DNA of 52,371 nucleotides from an uncultured Colwellia sp. (GTDB lineage Bacteria; Pseudomonadota; Gammaproteobacteria; Enterobacterales; Alteromonadaceae), in contig CAJXPG010000006.1 in NCBI GenBank assembly GCA_913057925.1, forward strand, positions 1 through 52,371, written 5' to 3'. Below, piece by piece: positions 33,604 to 43,299 of the stretch. Numbering within the stretch: position 1 is the first letter of the stretch; the number at the start of each line of letters is the position of its first letter. A program made the translations under genes and the position numbers. Under the pieces are notes generated by a model. The model was not told where the DNA came from, did no database searches, and worked only from the letters and a program-made list of their open reading frames with translations.

Positions 33604-33632
33604 AAAAATGGCGTCTTATAGACGCCATTTTT
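33604..33632. terminator. Bidirectional terminator between subtilase and 33728-34954
   Basis: Perfect 12-bp stem AAAAATGGCGTC (33604-33615) with GACGCCATTTTT (33621-33632) and 5-base loop, A and T runs at either side; serves both converging genes. Confidence 0.93.
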
Positions 33633-33727
33633 ATATCATGATTTACAATCGTTCAACCATTCATCAGCTAATCCCACGGTTTATCTCATCGTTAAACGTA
33701 CACTTATTGTGAGCCAAAAGCCTTTAA

Positions 33728-34954
33728 TTAAAGGCTATGTTCAAAGTAAACGCGATAAGTAGAAGACCAGATGGGGTATTCAACTTCCAATAAATAACAC
33801 GCAAAGTCTTTCTTTTCTAAATGCGCAAAGTTAAATAAATAATCACTCATTTCACCTATTTTTATCGCACCATTAACTTGAGCACCGGGTGAATCTGGGT
33901 GTAAAACTTTAAGCTCAGGAAACTCAGGTAAGCGTTCTGTCCACATATCATCAGAGCGTAGCTTACCCTCCTCTACCTTTTGATTCCCTGAATAACAGCC
34001 AACATTAACACTACTGCGCATGTCTAATTTTTTTTCTAAAAACACCAGCATCACTAACTTTTTAGTGGGGCTTTTTATAGAGATACTGGTTGAGCTACAT
34101 TTACTCTCGTGCTCTAACGGATTAGCCAATTCATCGGGGTTTGAAAATAAAAAAGTGGCATCAAATTTATTGGTTTCAGATAAATCATTAAAAACAATAC
34201 CTGAGTTACTCGCTGAATAACTCGCATAAGCAGAAAGTAACCCTTTACTTGAGTATTCATCAACCACACCAATGTGAAAATGATTTGGCGCAATACGGGA
34301 GTTCACCGTGATATTTTCAGGCGCAGTAAAACCTTCAGGGTTTGGACGAGTATAAAACTGTACAAAGGGAGGTGATGCTTTTGAGCGAACAATATTTTGC
34401 TTTGAGATCATCGCAACCTCTTGTAGATATTGTTTATTTTGGTCACTCTCTTTTAATATGTAGCAACTAAATAAGGTTTCCATCGAAGAGCCAATTAATT
34501 GTTTAGACGCTAAGTAATGTTGCTCTCGTTTTTCTTGTGCCGTTAATAAGTTTGTATCGGCGGTTTTACTCGCTGGTTTGTTGCTTAATAAACGCTTTAA
34601 TTCCGCATGACTGCGAGCGTACTTTTTTATTTGCATATCAAAAGCATCCACTGCGCTTTGTGCTTCTAAAATAAGTTGCGGCTCTAATGTCTGATGAGTG
34701 ACTTGTATTAAAAACTCTTTTAAACCAGAGATCCCCGGTAACATACAAAGCACTTCTTTACCGTCTTTACTTTTATTAATACCATTGAGTATGCGTTGGC
34801 AGTTAGAGCGATTAAACTTAAGCCACTTTGACATACCTGCGATAGTTTGAGCTGAGTGAGGAAAGCCTTGGACTAAGTGACGTAATACACTTTTTAAGTT
34901 TTCACCGGTGCGGTTTAATGCAATTAACTCTTCTTTTTCTAATAATATTGTCAT
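33728..34954 (-). CDS. Uncharacterised protein with possible N-terminal helix-turn-helix
   Basis: A 408-residue cytoplasmic protein (no signal or membrane segment) that I do not recognise by family. The first about 60 residues have helix-rich spacing of the type seen in winged-helix regulators (S-A-Q-T-I-A-G-M-S-K-W-L-K-F-N-R-S-N-C-Q-R-I-L), then L-P-G-I-S-G-L-K-E-F-L. The rest is mixed with no catalytic signature. It lies between the subtilase and the GNAT genes and has its own terminator. A regulator acting on the neighbouring proteases would suit the shared operator dyads, but this is inference. The ATG (34954) has no strong ribosome-binding site. The length and two-part look would also fit an uncharacterised alteromonad-specific family. 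Confidence 0.75.
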   Translation of the reverse strand: MTILLEKEELIALNRTGENLKSVLRHLVQGFPHSAQTIAGMSKWLKFNRSNCQRILNGINKSKDGKEVLCMLPGISGLKEFLIQVTHQTLEPQLILEAQSAVDAFDMQIKKYARSHAELKRLLSNKPASKTADTNLLTAQEKREQHYLASKQLIGSSMETLFSCYILKESDQNKQYLQEVAMISKQNIVRSKASPPFVQFYTRPNPEGFTAPENITVNSRIAPNHFHIGVVDEYSSKGLLSAYASYSASNSGIVFNDLSETNKFDATFLFSNPDELANPLEHESKCSSTSISIKSPTKKLVMLVFLEKKLDMRSSVNVGCYSGNQKVEEGKLRSDDMWTERLPEFPELKVLHPDSPGAQVNGAIKIGEMSDYLFNFAHLEKKDFACYLLEVEYPIWSSTYRVYFEHSL

Positions 34955-35092
34955 TTTTAGCTATTTAATTGAATCATCATGATTTATTTTTATTTAAGGC
35001 AAGTTATAGTGCTAATATTTCGCCTCTTGTTATGTTTAATCAATAACATGAATAACACTCGTTAGCCAACGGATTTTATTGGCTAACGCGTT

Positions 35093-35314
35093 TTATATTC
35101 TCTTAGTCGACAATTTTTTCATAACATAATTCGTTAAGACTTGACCGCGAATGCTGACTTGCTGCTGCTTAACTTCATTAAAAGTAAAGTGTGCAAAAAG
35201 TGGTTTAGCTATAATGCTAACATGAGAATAAAAACGGTTAATATTATTAGTTTTGCTTTGACGAAACAGTCTCTTTATTAACATTTTACCAATGCCTTTC
35301 CCTTGATGCATCAC
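35093..35314 (-). pseudogene. C-terminal fragment of a GNAT acetyltransferase
   Basis: Seventy-three codons start in the middle of the acetyl-CoA loop (H-Q-G-K-G-I-G-K-M-L-I-K) and continue through the last helices (F-Y-S-H-V-S-I-I-A-K-P-L-F). The N-terminal half of a GNAT domain is missing upstream, where the sequence has no matching open frame. No ribosome-binding site precedes it. It is most likely the remnant of a lost gene, in the same orientation as the intact GNAT next to it. Confidence 0.6.
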
Positions 35315-35375
35315 CTGAGTTAAACTTTCTAACAGTTAGCAAAGCTCTCCTTATTCTCTCGTTATTTTTACCGTA

Positions 35376-35864
35376 TTAAGATACGGTTTCTTTATAAAGC
35401 GTTAATCCTCTTGCTTTATAGTTCGCCAAGGCTGAGTGATGATCTAACGAACAAGTATTGACACAAACTCGCTCAGTTCCCTCTATTTTCCATGCATTTA
35501 AAATAGCCTGAGATAATAAATAACCACCAAATCCTTTACCAATAAAATTAGCTGCCAAACCAAAATAAGCAATTTCAGTGTCACCTGACTCAGTTGTTTT
35601 TAATTCAAAGTAACCTGCAATAGCACCGTCATAATAAGCAACCCAGGTACGCAAATTAGGGTTTTCAACATAAGTTTTCCATGTTTGATCTGACAGAGAT
35701 AATTTATCAGTCCATTGCCATTGCTCACCGACAAGTTGATAAAGAAATTTATTGAACCTAAATTCATCAATTTTTGCTTCAACGATATCTAGCCCATTTG
35801 CTTGAGTTTTTTCATTTAACTGTTCTGGGCTTTTCATCTCTAAATAATACGTTGTTACTGTCAT
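35376..35864 (-). CDS. GNAT-family N-acetyltransferase
   Basis: A 162-residue cytoplasmic enzyme expected to transfer an acetyl group from acetyl-CoA to an amine. The acetyl-CoA-binding motif is I-G-K-G-F-G-G-Y-L-L (about residues 108-117), preceded by the beta-bulge strand E-I-A-Y-F-G-L and followed by the conserved T-C-S-L-D-H-H-S-A-L-A-N-Y-K-A-R-G segment. Full GNAT length, start ATG 35864. The substrate is not predictable. The adjacent fragment at 35093-35314 is from a related fold but not an obvious duplicate. Confidence 0.88.
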   Translation of the reverse strand: MTVTTYYLEMKSPEQLNEKTQANGLDIVEAKIDEFRFNKFLYQLVGEQWQWTDKLSLSDQTWKTYVENPNLRTWVAYYDGAIAGYFELKTTESGDTEIAYFGLAANFIGKGFGGYLLSQAILNAWKIEGTERVCVNTCSLDHHSALANYKARGLTLYKETVS

Positions 35865-36079
35865 CTTTCACCTTCGATTGATATTGGCTCGATAAAATGA
35901 GTACAAATTGACTTTCCTTCTTCAACAAGCATTTTCCGAACCATAATTATGCCGCTATATTACGACCTTTTAGCGTTAAATAGCCAACGGTTTTCATTGC
36001 TCATTAGTAACAAGTTATTCAAACAATACTCTCCTACTATCTGAGCATGCTCAGCCCTTGACATTTTACCGGCATAAAA

Positions 36080-36107
36080 AAAGTACCTTAGTTGCCTAAG
36101 GTACTTT
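36080..36107 (-). terminator. Strong rho-independent terminator of TonB receptor 2
   Basis: Perfect 12-bp stem AAAGTACCTTAG (36080-36091) with CTAAGGTACTTT (36096-36107), 4-base loop, followed on the minus strand by T residues, 41 bases after the receptor stop. Confidence 0.93.
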
Positions 36108-36147
36108 AGCTCGGTTAATAAAATTACTTTATCAATCGCTTACTTAA

Positions 36148-39126
36148 TTAAAAGGTAATTTTAACCCCTGCATAATATTTACGACCAACGGCATCATATA
36201 ACAAACTACCAGCATTTAGGTTTGGTAATGCTGGTGGCGTTTTATCGGCAATATTATCTATACCAGCATACAGAGCGAAATTCTCTGAGGCGACAAAATT
36301 CACATTTAAATTATGGTAAGTGTATGAATCTACTTTATTATCAAACCACTCAGGGTACTGCCCTTCAACAGCATCATTATCAAAGTCGCTTTCACCAACA
36401 TAATTCATCGTCCAACTTAGGGTTAAATTATTAAGGTGGTATACCGTGGTAAACAAACCGCGTAAATTTGGTGTGCCCACCTCACCTGCTTGCTCGTCTA
36501 TTTCATCTGGAAATTCGATGTTAGTTTGAAATTGTCGTTCATTTAAGTAGGTTGCTTTAATATTAAAATTTAAGTCTCCGTACTCTGACAACCCCAAAAA
36601 GTAGTTCGCATCTACATCAACACCTGACGCTGTAAAGTTTGCAACATTGATTGATTTAGTTGCCACATTAATGATCTGGTTATTGGCATCACGCGTGATT
36701 AACTCACAATACTTTTGATTTAAATTTGAACCATCAACACAGTTAGATAATACATCAGTCGCTGAGTAGGTGGTTATGGCATCATCAATACTCATATCCC
36801 AATAATCAACAGCAAGGCTCAAGCCTTCCACCGGTTGAACAACTATACCAACAGTTAGGGTATCAGCAGTTTCAGCGGATAGGTTTTCATTACCACTGGT
36901 TTTAACACCACGAGTACCAAAATCAGCACTTGATTGAAAATCTGGCGCCATGCCTAATGCTGCACAGTTAGTCGCACGATTCTCAGGGTTTGGTCCGTTA
37001 GGTAGGTTATCTTCATGACAAGGGTCTACCATGTTTGCTGCCCCAACCTCTTCGGGTGCATATAACTCATTAATATTTGGTGCACGAACCGCATGAGAGT
37101 AAGTTGAGCGCACACGTATCTCATCCATCAAGGTCCAGTTCAGCCCTGATTTCCATGTAAGATCACCACCGGTAACACTATGCTCACTATATCGAGCAGC
37201 AAGTTCAAGCTCTAATGATTCAATCCCGGTGACGCCTTGTACCAGTGGAATTAAGGTTTCACCAAAAACTTCTGCAACAGTAAAGCTTCCATCAGTAATA
37301 CCAAGATAAGAGTAACTTTCGACGTTAACACCAGAGGTTGAGCCAACCTGTCCAGTACCTACTACCGTGCCATCAGGCAGTGTTTGTGTGGTTTGCGTCA
37401 ATGCATCAGGCGTACTATTAACACTTTCATCGCGATATTCCATACCAACAACAAAATCAACAGCGCCTGAATCCATTTCGAATAACTCACCAGTTATGGC
37501 AAAGTTAGCAACAAACTGCTGCATTTTTTCTTTGGTAAGTAAATCAACACCAACAAAACCTAACGCCTCTTGAGAAGCAAGATTATTAATCGGGTTAAAA
37601 GCGATACAACCATTACTTTGATCACGACACACCGCATTGCCACTACCGTCAGAGACAGCATCTAACGCCTGATAATAGCTTGAAAGCAATAAGTCCTGGT
37701 TTTTAATACTACCTTCTGTTTGACCGTACTGTAGATAGAAATCATAACTGTAATCACCCAAATCACCTTCACCACCAAAGGTAAACTGTGTGGTTTCACG
37801 TGATGTAGTCGAGCGAACGCCCATACCTACCACAGCAAGCGCTGCTTCATCATGACCCGCAGCATTAAGGGCATTAACAACAATTTCTGGTGCAAACGGG
37901 TTATCTGCTCTGATTGGAATTAATGGACCAAAGTTATCGTCATGAAAGACACTTGCTTGACCTGAAGCACCTGATTCAACCTTGCCATATTTTGCTTCTG
38001 CAAAAATGCGATGAGAATCACTTAGATCATAACGGGCTCTTGCATTAAATAGCACTCTTTCGCTCGGTGTTAATAAACTACTCGATTCAGACGTTCTAAA
38101 GCCATCACCACCATCACAAGGAACTGTTGTACAATTCATACCGGCAATAAAATCTCGAGTCTCCCCTGAGTCCCTATCTACGGTAAAAGTATCATAACCA
38201 TTAGGGCCAAACGGCTGTATTGGATCATCAGCGAAGATAGGGTAAAACGCGCCACTGACTTGTGTAATTGGCATTTGTGGAAAATTACCGCCCCAAGGTG
38301 CAGCATGATTGCCATCAAAAAGGTAGTCAGCATTAGGTACGTAAAATAATCCTTCTTCACTTAATGCTTGATAACGCTCATCGTCTCTGAAAATCCCTTG
38401 ACCTTCAAACGTTGCAAAAGCATGGGTTTTATTGGCATAGTCACGATCTTTGATCATGATTTCATCTTGATTTGAATAAGCACCACTTAGGGTAAAATTA
38501 CCTTTATCACCATCAAAATTACTCCCCCAACTTAAAGACAAATCACTTTTTTCACCATCACTTTGAGCCGTTTGACCATATGAGGCATCAAGTTCAAAAC
38601 CTTCAAAGTCTTTTTTCATGATAAAGTTAACCACACCCGTTACCGCATCTGCACCATAAATAGCCGACGCGCCACCAGTGATAATCTCCATACGCTCTAT
38701 TAAAGCAACGGGAATCATACTCATATCAACCGCAGCAGTATCGGCACCACCAGACACATGTCGACGACCATTTATAAGTACTAATGTACGGTTAACCCCT
38801 AACCCCCTTAAGTTAGCAAGCTCTAAACCAGCATTATTGGTATTCCCACCGTTTTGAAAATTAGTATTACCACCACCGACACCATCCATAAGCGCTGGTA
38901 GTTTATTCATTAAATCACCAATATTTTTAACACCAAATTGCGCAATGGCATCTGAATTGATGATGGTGGTTGGTGTCGCCATTTGAGCAGACTCATGTTT
39001 AATACGAGAGCCTGTTACAGAGATTTTCTCTATCTTCTCTTCTGTCACAGCTTCTTCAGCCAATGCTGGTGTTGCAAAAGCGACAGCAAATAATGCTGTA
39101 GTTATTTTTGAAAGTTTAAAACGCAT
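36148..39126 (-). CDS. TonB-dependent outer-membrane receptor (second, peptide-uptake candidate)
   Basis: A 992-residue receptor with signal peptide 1-23 (T-P-A-L-A), TonB-box region (E-K-I-S-V-T-G-S-R, 33-41) and a plug with N-L-R-G-L-G-V-N-R-T-L-V-L-I-N-G-R-R and G-G-A-S-A-I-Y-G-A-D-A-V-T-G-V-V-N-F-I. A long barrel ends Y-A-G-V-K-I-T-F. It belongs to the receptor group with the I-N-G-R-R-H plug pattern, different from receptor 1. ATG follows AAGGAAACAAG. A pair of ATCTGAGAT-type sites lies 62-85 bases before the start, matching the dyads before both secreted proteases, so uptake of peptides released by those proteases is a reasonable guess. The substrate is not proven. Confidence 0.94.
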   Translation of the reverse strand: MRFKLSKITTALFAVAFATPALAEEAVTEEKIEKISVTGSRIKHESAQMATPTTIINSDAIAQFGVKNIGDLMNKLPALMDGVGGGNTNFQNGGNTNNAGLELANLRGLGVNRTLVLINGRRHVSGGADTAAVDMSMIPVALIERMEIITGGASAIYGADAVTGVVNFIMKKDFEGFELDASYGQTAQSDGEKSDLSLSWGSNFDGDKGNFTLSGAYSNQDEIMIKDRDYANKTHAFATFEGQGIFRDDERYQALSEEGLFYVPNADYLFDGNHAAPWGGNFPQMPITQVSGAFYPIFADDPIQPFGPNGYDTFTVDRDSGETRDFIAGMNCTTVPCDGGDGFRTSESSSLLTPSERVLFNARARYDLSDSHRIFAEAKYGKVESGASGQASVFHDDNFGPLIPIRADNPFAPEIVVNALNAAGHDEAALAVVGMGVRSTTSRETTQFTFGGEGDLGDYSYDFYLQYGQTEGSIKNQDLLLSSYYQALDAVSDGSGNAVCRDQSNGCIAFNPINNLASQEALGFVGVDLLTKEKMQQFVANFAITGELFEMDSGAVDFVVGMEYRDESVNSTPDALTQTTQTLPDGTVVGTGQVGSTSGVNVESYSYLGITDGSFTVAEVFGETLIPLVQGVTGIESLELELAARYSEHSVTGGDLTWKSGLNWTLMDEIRVRSTYSHAVRAPNINELYAPEEVGAANMVDPCHEDNLPNGPNPENRATNCAALGMAPDFQSSADFGTRGVKTSGNENLSAETADTLTVGIVVQPVEGLSLAVDYWDMSIDDAITTYSATDVLSNCVDGSNLNQKYCELITRDANNQIINVATKSINVANFTASGVDVDANYFLGLSEYGDLNFNIKATYLNERQFQTNIEFPDEIDEQAGEVGTPNLRGLFTTVYHLNNLTLSWTMNYVGESDFDNDAVEGQYPEWFDNKVDSYTYHNLNVNFVASENFALYAGIDNIADKTPPALPNLNAGSLLYDAVGRKYYAGVKITF

Positions 39127-39635
39127 CTTGTTTCCTTATTTATTATTATATTAATCGCATTTTTAATGTTCATCTCGAAATAAGATAAATCTGAGATACG
39201 ATCTAAGATTGCAAAATGTGGTAGCATTGTAAAGAGCATTTTTCACACAAAAAAATTACAAGCACTGAATGTAAAGCTAGAAGTACATGTATTACTTGGT
39301 TTACATCTTATTCAATGCCCAGAGTTATGAGGGGGAAGTTGTATTAATCTGCAGAAGGGAACAGGTGATTTTTCATATTTTATAACAGTAAAAAATGCTT
39401 CAAATTAACGAGAGTTATCTCATTTCATTGTTTACTTTTCAAAATCTAGTACGACTCACTAGTACAAAACAAGTAGACAAGCGCATGAGGTAACACCCTA
39501 ATTTTAACAAAATAGCAGTATCACATTATTAACACCGGCTTAGACTATTCCTGGGTAAATTCAGAAATATTGCTAGACACAATATTGCCAGTTACTTGAA
39601 AGATATTGCCCTACAACCACATAACGTTGGAACAT
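39127..39635. other. 509-base divergent intergenic region
   Basis: Holds the control sites at 39188-39211 for TonB receptor 2 and the upstream region of the amidase. No ORF or other element is seen in the remainder. Confidence 0.45.
39188..39211. promoter_or_regulatory. Paired ATCTGAGAT-type sites upstream of TonB receptor 2
   Basis: AATCTGAGAT (39188-39197) and ATCTAAGATTG (39201-39211) stand in tandem, 62-85 bases before the receptor ATG. The core is shared with the dyads at 30779-30803 and 31362-31372. Confidence 0.5.
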
Positions 39636-41168
39636 ATGAAACATATATATAAAACCTTAGTTACTCTCACACTAGTAGTCCTTTCTTTGTCATCTATGGC
39701 TGCGATTGATGACAGCATGAACATTAACGACATTCATCAACAAATGAAGAATAAACTATTAACCAGTGAACAATTAGTTAAGTTGTATTTAGATCGTATC
39801 GAGAAATATGACCACAATGGCGTGCAGCTCAACGCTGTCGTGCAACTAAACAAACAAGCAATAAGCCAAGCTAAGGCATTAGATCAGTATTTTGTTGAGC
39901 ACGGCTTTAAAGGCAAGCTTCATGGCATTCCAGTTTTACTAAAAGATAATATAGATACCCTTGATGGCATGGCGAATACCGCTGGCTCAACTGCATTGGC
40001 AAAGAACTTCCCTAAAGATGAAGCGTTTTTGGTCAAGCAGCTCACAGAGGCTGGTGCAATTATTTTAGGAAAAACAAACTTAAGTGAATGGGCTAACTTT
40101 CGCTCTCCTCATGCATCTAGTGGTTGGAGTGCCTTATATGGTCAAAGCAAAAACCCTTACAATAGGCACATAACCCCTTGTGGTTCAAGTTCAGGTTCAG
40201 CCATTGCCGCCGCGGCTAATTTTGCCACAGTCACCATAGGCACCGAAACTGATGGCTCTATCACTTGTCCAGCATCTGTTAATGGTGTGGTTGGTATTAA
40301 GCCAACGTTAGGTACCGTAAGTCGAGATGGTATTATTCCTATCTCTCACAGCCAAGATACTGCAGGTCCTTTAGCTAAAAATGTGACGGATGCCGTTATA
40401 TTACTCTCTGCCATAGTGAAAGCAGATCACAATGATTCAGCAATGGTCGACTCTGCTATCAACTATGTATCACATTTAAAAGCTGATGGTGTGAAAGGAA
40501 AGCGTATTGGTATTGCCAGAAATTTAATGGGTTACCATCAAGGCTTAGACAATGTATTTAATGAAGCTGTACAGACACTTAAAACACAAGGTGCCATCAT
40601 TGTCGATAATACAAATGTTGCTCACTTTCAAGAATTGGGTCGCCATGAATTTGAAGTACTGCTTTATGAATTTAAAGCAGGTTTAAACCACTACCTTGCC
40701 AATACCAGTGAGGGTATCCCTAAATCACTTGCTCTGTTGATTGAGTACAACAAGAAGCATGCTGACGTAGAAATGCCTTTCTTTGCCCAAGAGCTATTTG
40801 AAATGGCCCAGAGTAAAGGAGAGCTCACAGACAAGAATTATATAGAAGCACTTGTACATTCAAAAAAATTAACTCAAGAGTTAGGGATTGACGCCTTATT
40901 AACAAAATATCAACTTGATTTAATTATCGCTCCAACAACCAGCCCAGGTTGGAAAATTGACTGGGCAAAAGGTGATAAACACTTAGGATCTGCATCATCG
41001 CCAGCAGCTGTTGCAGGTTACCCTCACATTACAGTGCCTATGGGTTATGTTGATGGGTTACCTGTTGGTATTTCAATGTTTTCAGGAAAACTGCAAGAAG
41101 GGAAACTCATCGAGACAGCTTATGGCTATGAGCAAGCGACCCTACACAGAGTTTCACCAAAGCTGTAA
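39636..41168 (+). CDS. Secreted amidase (amidase-signature family)
   Basis: A 510-residue exported hydrolase from ATG 39636, which gives the signal peptide M-K-H-I-Y-K-T-L-V-T-L-T-L-V-V (about 1-22) after TTGGAACAT; the frame is open ten codons further up without a better start. The amidase-signature Ser-cisSer-Lys triad is complete: Lys103 (L-L-K-D-N-I-D), Ser184 (P-C-G-S-S-S-G-S-A) and Ser208 (G-T-E-T-D-G-S). Cys replaces the usual first Gly of the G-G-S-S motif. Unlike GatA it is exported and has no GatB partner nearby, so it is a stand-alone amidase acting on small amides or peptides in the periplasm. Position beside TonB receptor 2 and the proteases fits processing of imported peptides. 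Confidence 0.92.
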   Translation: MKHIYKTLVTLTLVVLSLSSMAAIDDSMNINDIHQQMKNKLLTSEQLVKLYLDRIEKYDHNGVQLNAVVQLNKQAISQAKALDQYFVEHGFKGKLHGIPVLLKDNIDTLDGMANTAGSTALAKNFPKDEAFLVKQLTEAGAIILGKTNLSEWANFRSPHASSGWSALYGQSKNPYNRHITPCGSSSGSAIAAAANFATVTIGTETDGSITCPASVNGVVGIKPTLGTVSRDGIIPISHSQDTAGPLAKNVTDAVILLSAIVKADHNDSAMVDSAINYVSHLKADGVKGKRIGIARNLMGYHQGLDNVFNEAVQTLKTQGAIIVDNTNVAHFQELGRHEFEVLLYEFKAGLNHYLANTSEGIPKSLALLIEYNKKHADVEMPFFAQELFEMAQSKGELTDKNYIEALVHSKKLTQELGIDALLTKYQLDLIIAPTTSPGWKIDWAKGDKHLGSASSPAAVAGYPHITVPMGYVDGLPVGISMFSGKLQEGKLIETAYGYEQATLHRVSPKL

Positions 41169-42207
41169 TAAATTATTCAAGTTTTACTAAATATCAATCA
41201 AGTAAGCACTATACCTAAACTTTCGTGCTTACTTTCATACTGGCTCACTGTAATTTCAAAACAAAAAAATGAATAAAATCTGAAGGTAGCTATAAGGAAG
41301 CTTGGCTGACACAGGACTTTAAGCAACTACATGACATAAATCCTGTTTGTGTGGTTATTTTCAGGCTTAGTGCTAGTGACATGGGTAAAACCATCATCAT
41401 TCCCATGAGCAAGTGCTAAAGAATAAAAAGAACCTTACTTTAAGCCCTTTAACACCGGTGTAAATAGCACCTGCTAACAGGGTCCGATCAAAATGATTTT
41501 TTTCATTATATTGTCTTCTTAAAGCAGAAAATGCTTCAGTTGTGGAAAAGTATTTCAAAATATTTAACTCAAAGTATCAATGAACAAAAACTGTTCACTT
41601 TATTGTTTATCAAGGATAAATTAGTTAACTATCCCCAACCTTTTGTTCGTTCTTTTATTAAACAGCTGATATTAACTGGCAGAATAATCAGTAAACAACA
41701 TCTTCCCCACAATTGCTGTGGATAACTCTGTTAGTAATGATTTGATAGTGCGCTTATAGCCATAGGGAATGCAATTCCATCCACACTGACGAAAATATAG
41801 ACAGGGTGAACTAATCGAGTACTTTACTGGAACAGACTTAAAAGAATAGATTCACAAACAAAGTACCTGCCTTAATAGTTAAGCCCAATCAGTCCTAAAT
41901 CATCATACTTTAGTTTAAACAGCCCTAATACTGTCACTTACTTATAAAACACATAAAAAACATAAAAAACATCATTAATCAACGGTCAAACACCAACACT
42001 AAAAACAACAAAAAAAACAGCAACTTAGATAACAAGTGGTAATACTACCTTGGTGAACTGACGATTAACTTACCTTACTATTATTAGTAATTGACAAATT
42101 TCTCTTCCATTGAACAGTCTTGAGGTGTATATTATATTTAAAGAACACACCGAGGCTTATATTAGTAATCAGTCTTATGTACTGAATGCTACCAAGAGGA
42201 AGAACAT
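41169..42207. other. 1.04-kb intergenic region upstream of the catabolic operon
   Basis: I see no convincing gene. A 64-codon frame at 41531-41725 lacks a good ribosome-binding site and has a chance-like composition. TGTGGATAA at 41717-41725 matches a DnaA box but stands alone. The last 130 bases hold the operon promoter (42110-42138) and a GGTGT/ACACC pair (42124-42151). Confidence 0.45.
42110..42138 (+). promoter_or_regulatory. Candidate sigma-70 promoter of the catabolic operon
   Basis: TTGAAC (42110-42115), 17-base spacer, TATATT (42133-42138), about 70 bases before the first ATG. GGTGT (42124-42128) and ACACC (42147-42151) straddle the -10 box and could be a repressor dyad, though the arms are short. 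Confidence 0.45.
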
Positions 42208-43230
42208 ATGATGAAGTCGATTGTTTGCCAACAACCTGGCGAACTTAATTTTTTAGAAACAGAAAAGCCACAACCTAAAGCGGGTGAGGTACTCCTTAAG
42301 ATTCGTGCCATTGGTGTTTGTGGTACAGATATTCATGCTTACGGTGGTAATCAGCCTTTCTTTACTTACCCTCGTGTATTAGGCCATGAACTTTCAGGTC
42401 AAATTGAAGCCTTAGGTGAAGGCGTTGATTTACCACTTGGTAAGTCCGCTTATGTTATTCCCTATTTAGAATGTGGCGAATGTGTCGCTTGTCGTGCGGG
42501 TAAAACGAATTGCTGTACGAACATTGAAGTCATTGGCGTGCATCGTGATGGTGGTATGTGTGAATATTTATGTTTACCTGCATCTCATGTAGTTATTACT
42601 GAAGGTGTGCCTTTTGATCAACTAGCGGTTGTAGAGTGTTTAGCCATTGGTGCTCACTCAGTTCGTCGTGGCGAGGTTTCTGAAAAAGATACCGTCATGG
42701 TGCTAGGTGCAGGTCCAATTGGTTTAGGCGCAGCGCAATTTGCTAAAGTAGCAGGTGCTAAAACTTTTGTTGCTGATGTCAATAGTGACCGTTTAGCATT
42801 CGCTGACCGAGAATTAAATATTGATGCTACAGTTGACTGTAAAGCTGATGTAAAAGCTCAACTTGAAAGCCTAACCGATGGAGACTATCCAACAGTCATT
42901 ATTGACTGTACTGGTAACCCTGGCGCAATGCAGGCAACTTTTGGTTGGTTAGCACATGGTGGCACCTTGGTATTTGTCAGTGTAGTAAAAGCAGATATCA
43001 GCTTTAATGACCCTGAATTCCATAAGCGTGAAACCACTTTAAAAGGCAGTCGTAATGCGACTAAAGAAGATTTTGAACACGTTGTTGCTTGTTTAGCAAA
43101 TGGCAGCGCAAAATCAACCGCTATGGTTACCCACAAAACCAGTTTTGATGACTTTCCTGCGATCTTCCCTGAATGGGTAAAACCAGAAACAGGTGTTGTA
43201 AAAGCGGTGATTGAAGTGAATAGAGACTAG
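42208..43230 (+). CDS. Zn-dependent dehydrogenase, L-galactonate 5-dehydrogenase-like
   Basis: A 340-residue medium-chain dehydrogenase. Catalytic zinc ligands Cys38 and His60-Glu61, structural zinc cysteines Cys89, Cys92, Cys95 and Cys103, and nucleotide-binding V-L-G-A-G-P-I-G-L-G. The stretches G-G-N-Q-P-F-F-T-Y-P-R-V-L-G-H-E and D-P-E-F-H-K-R-E-T-T closely recall E. coli YjjN/LgoD, which oxidises L-galactonate to D-tagaturonate; length is the same. If that holds, downstream altronate dehydratase, KDG kinase and KDPG aldolase complete the route. An L-fucose/L-galactose 1-dehydrogenase role is the alternative. ATG 42208 follows GAGGA at 7 bases; a second ATG comes next. First gene of a seven-gene operon. 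Confidence 0.88.
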   Translation: MMKSIVCQQPGELNFLETEKPQPKAGEVLLKIRAIGVCGTDIHAYGGNQPFFTYPRVLGHELSGQIEALGEGVDLPLGKSAYVIPYLECGECVACRAGKTNCCTNIEVIGVHRDGGMCEYLCLPASHVVITEGVPFDQLAVVECLAIGAHSVRRGEVSEKDTVMVLGAGPIGLGAAQFAKVAGAKTFVADVNSDRLAFADRELNIDATVDCKADVKAQLESLTDGDYPTVIIDCTGNPGAMQATFGWLAHGGTLVFVSVVKADISFNDPEFHKRETTLKGSRNATKEDFEHVVACLANGSAKSTAMVTHKTSFDDFPAIFPEWVKPETGVVKAVIEVNRD

Positions 43231-43299
43231 TCAAAAATAGCCATAATGAATGCGTACTTATGGCTAAGATGATAAATAAAGTACAGTGTAGAGGTTAAT

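Noticed and set aside
41531-41725. 64-codon open frame in the gap before the catabolic operon
   Set aside because: No ribosome-binding site, chance-like amino-acid content and no neighbour support.
41717-41725. TGTGGATAA, a perfect DnaA-box sequence
   Set aside because: A single copy without clustered boxes, an AT-rich unwinding element or dnaA/dnaN neighbours; not evidence of an origin.
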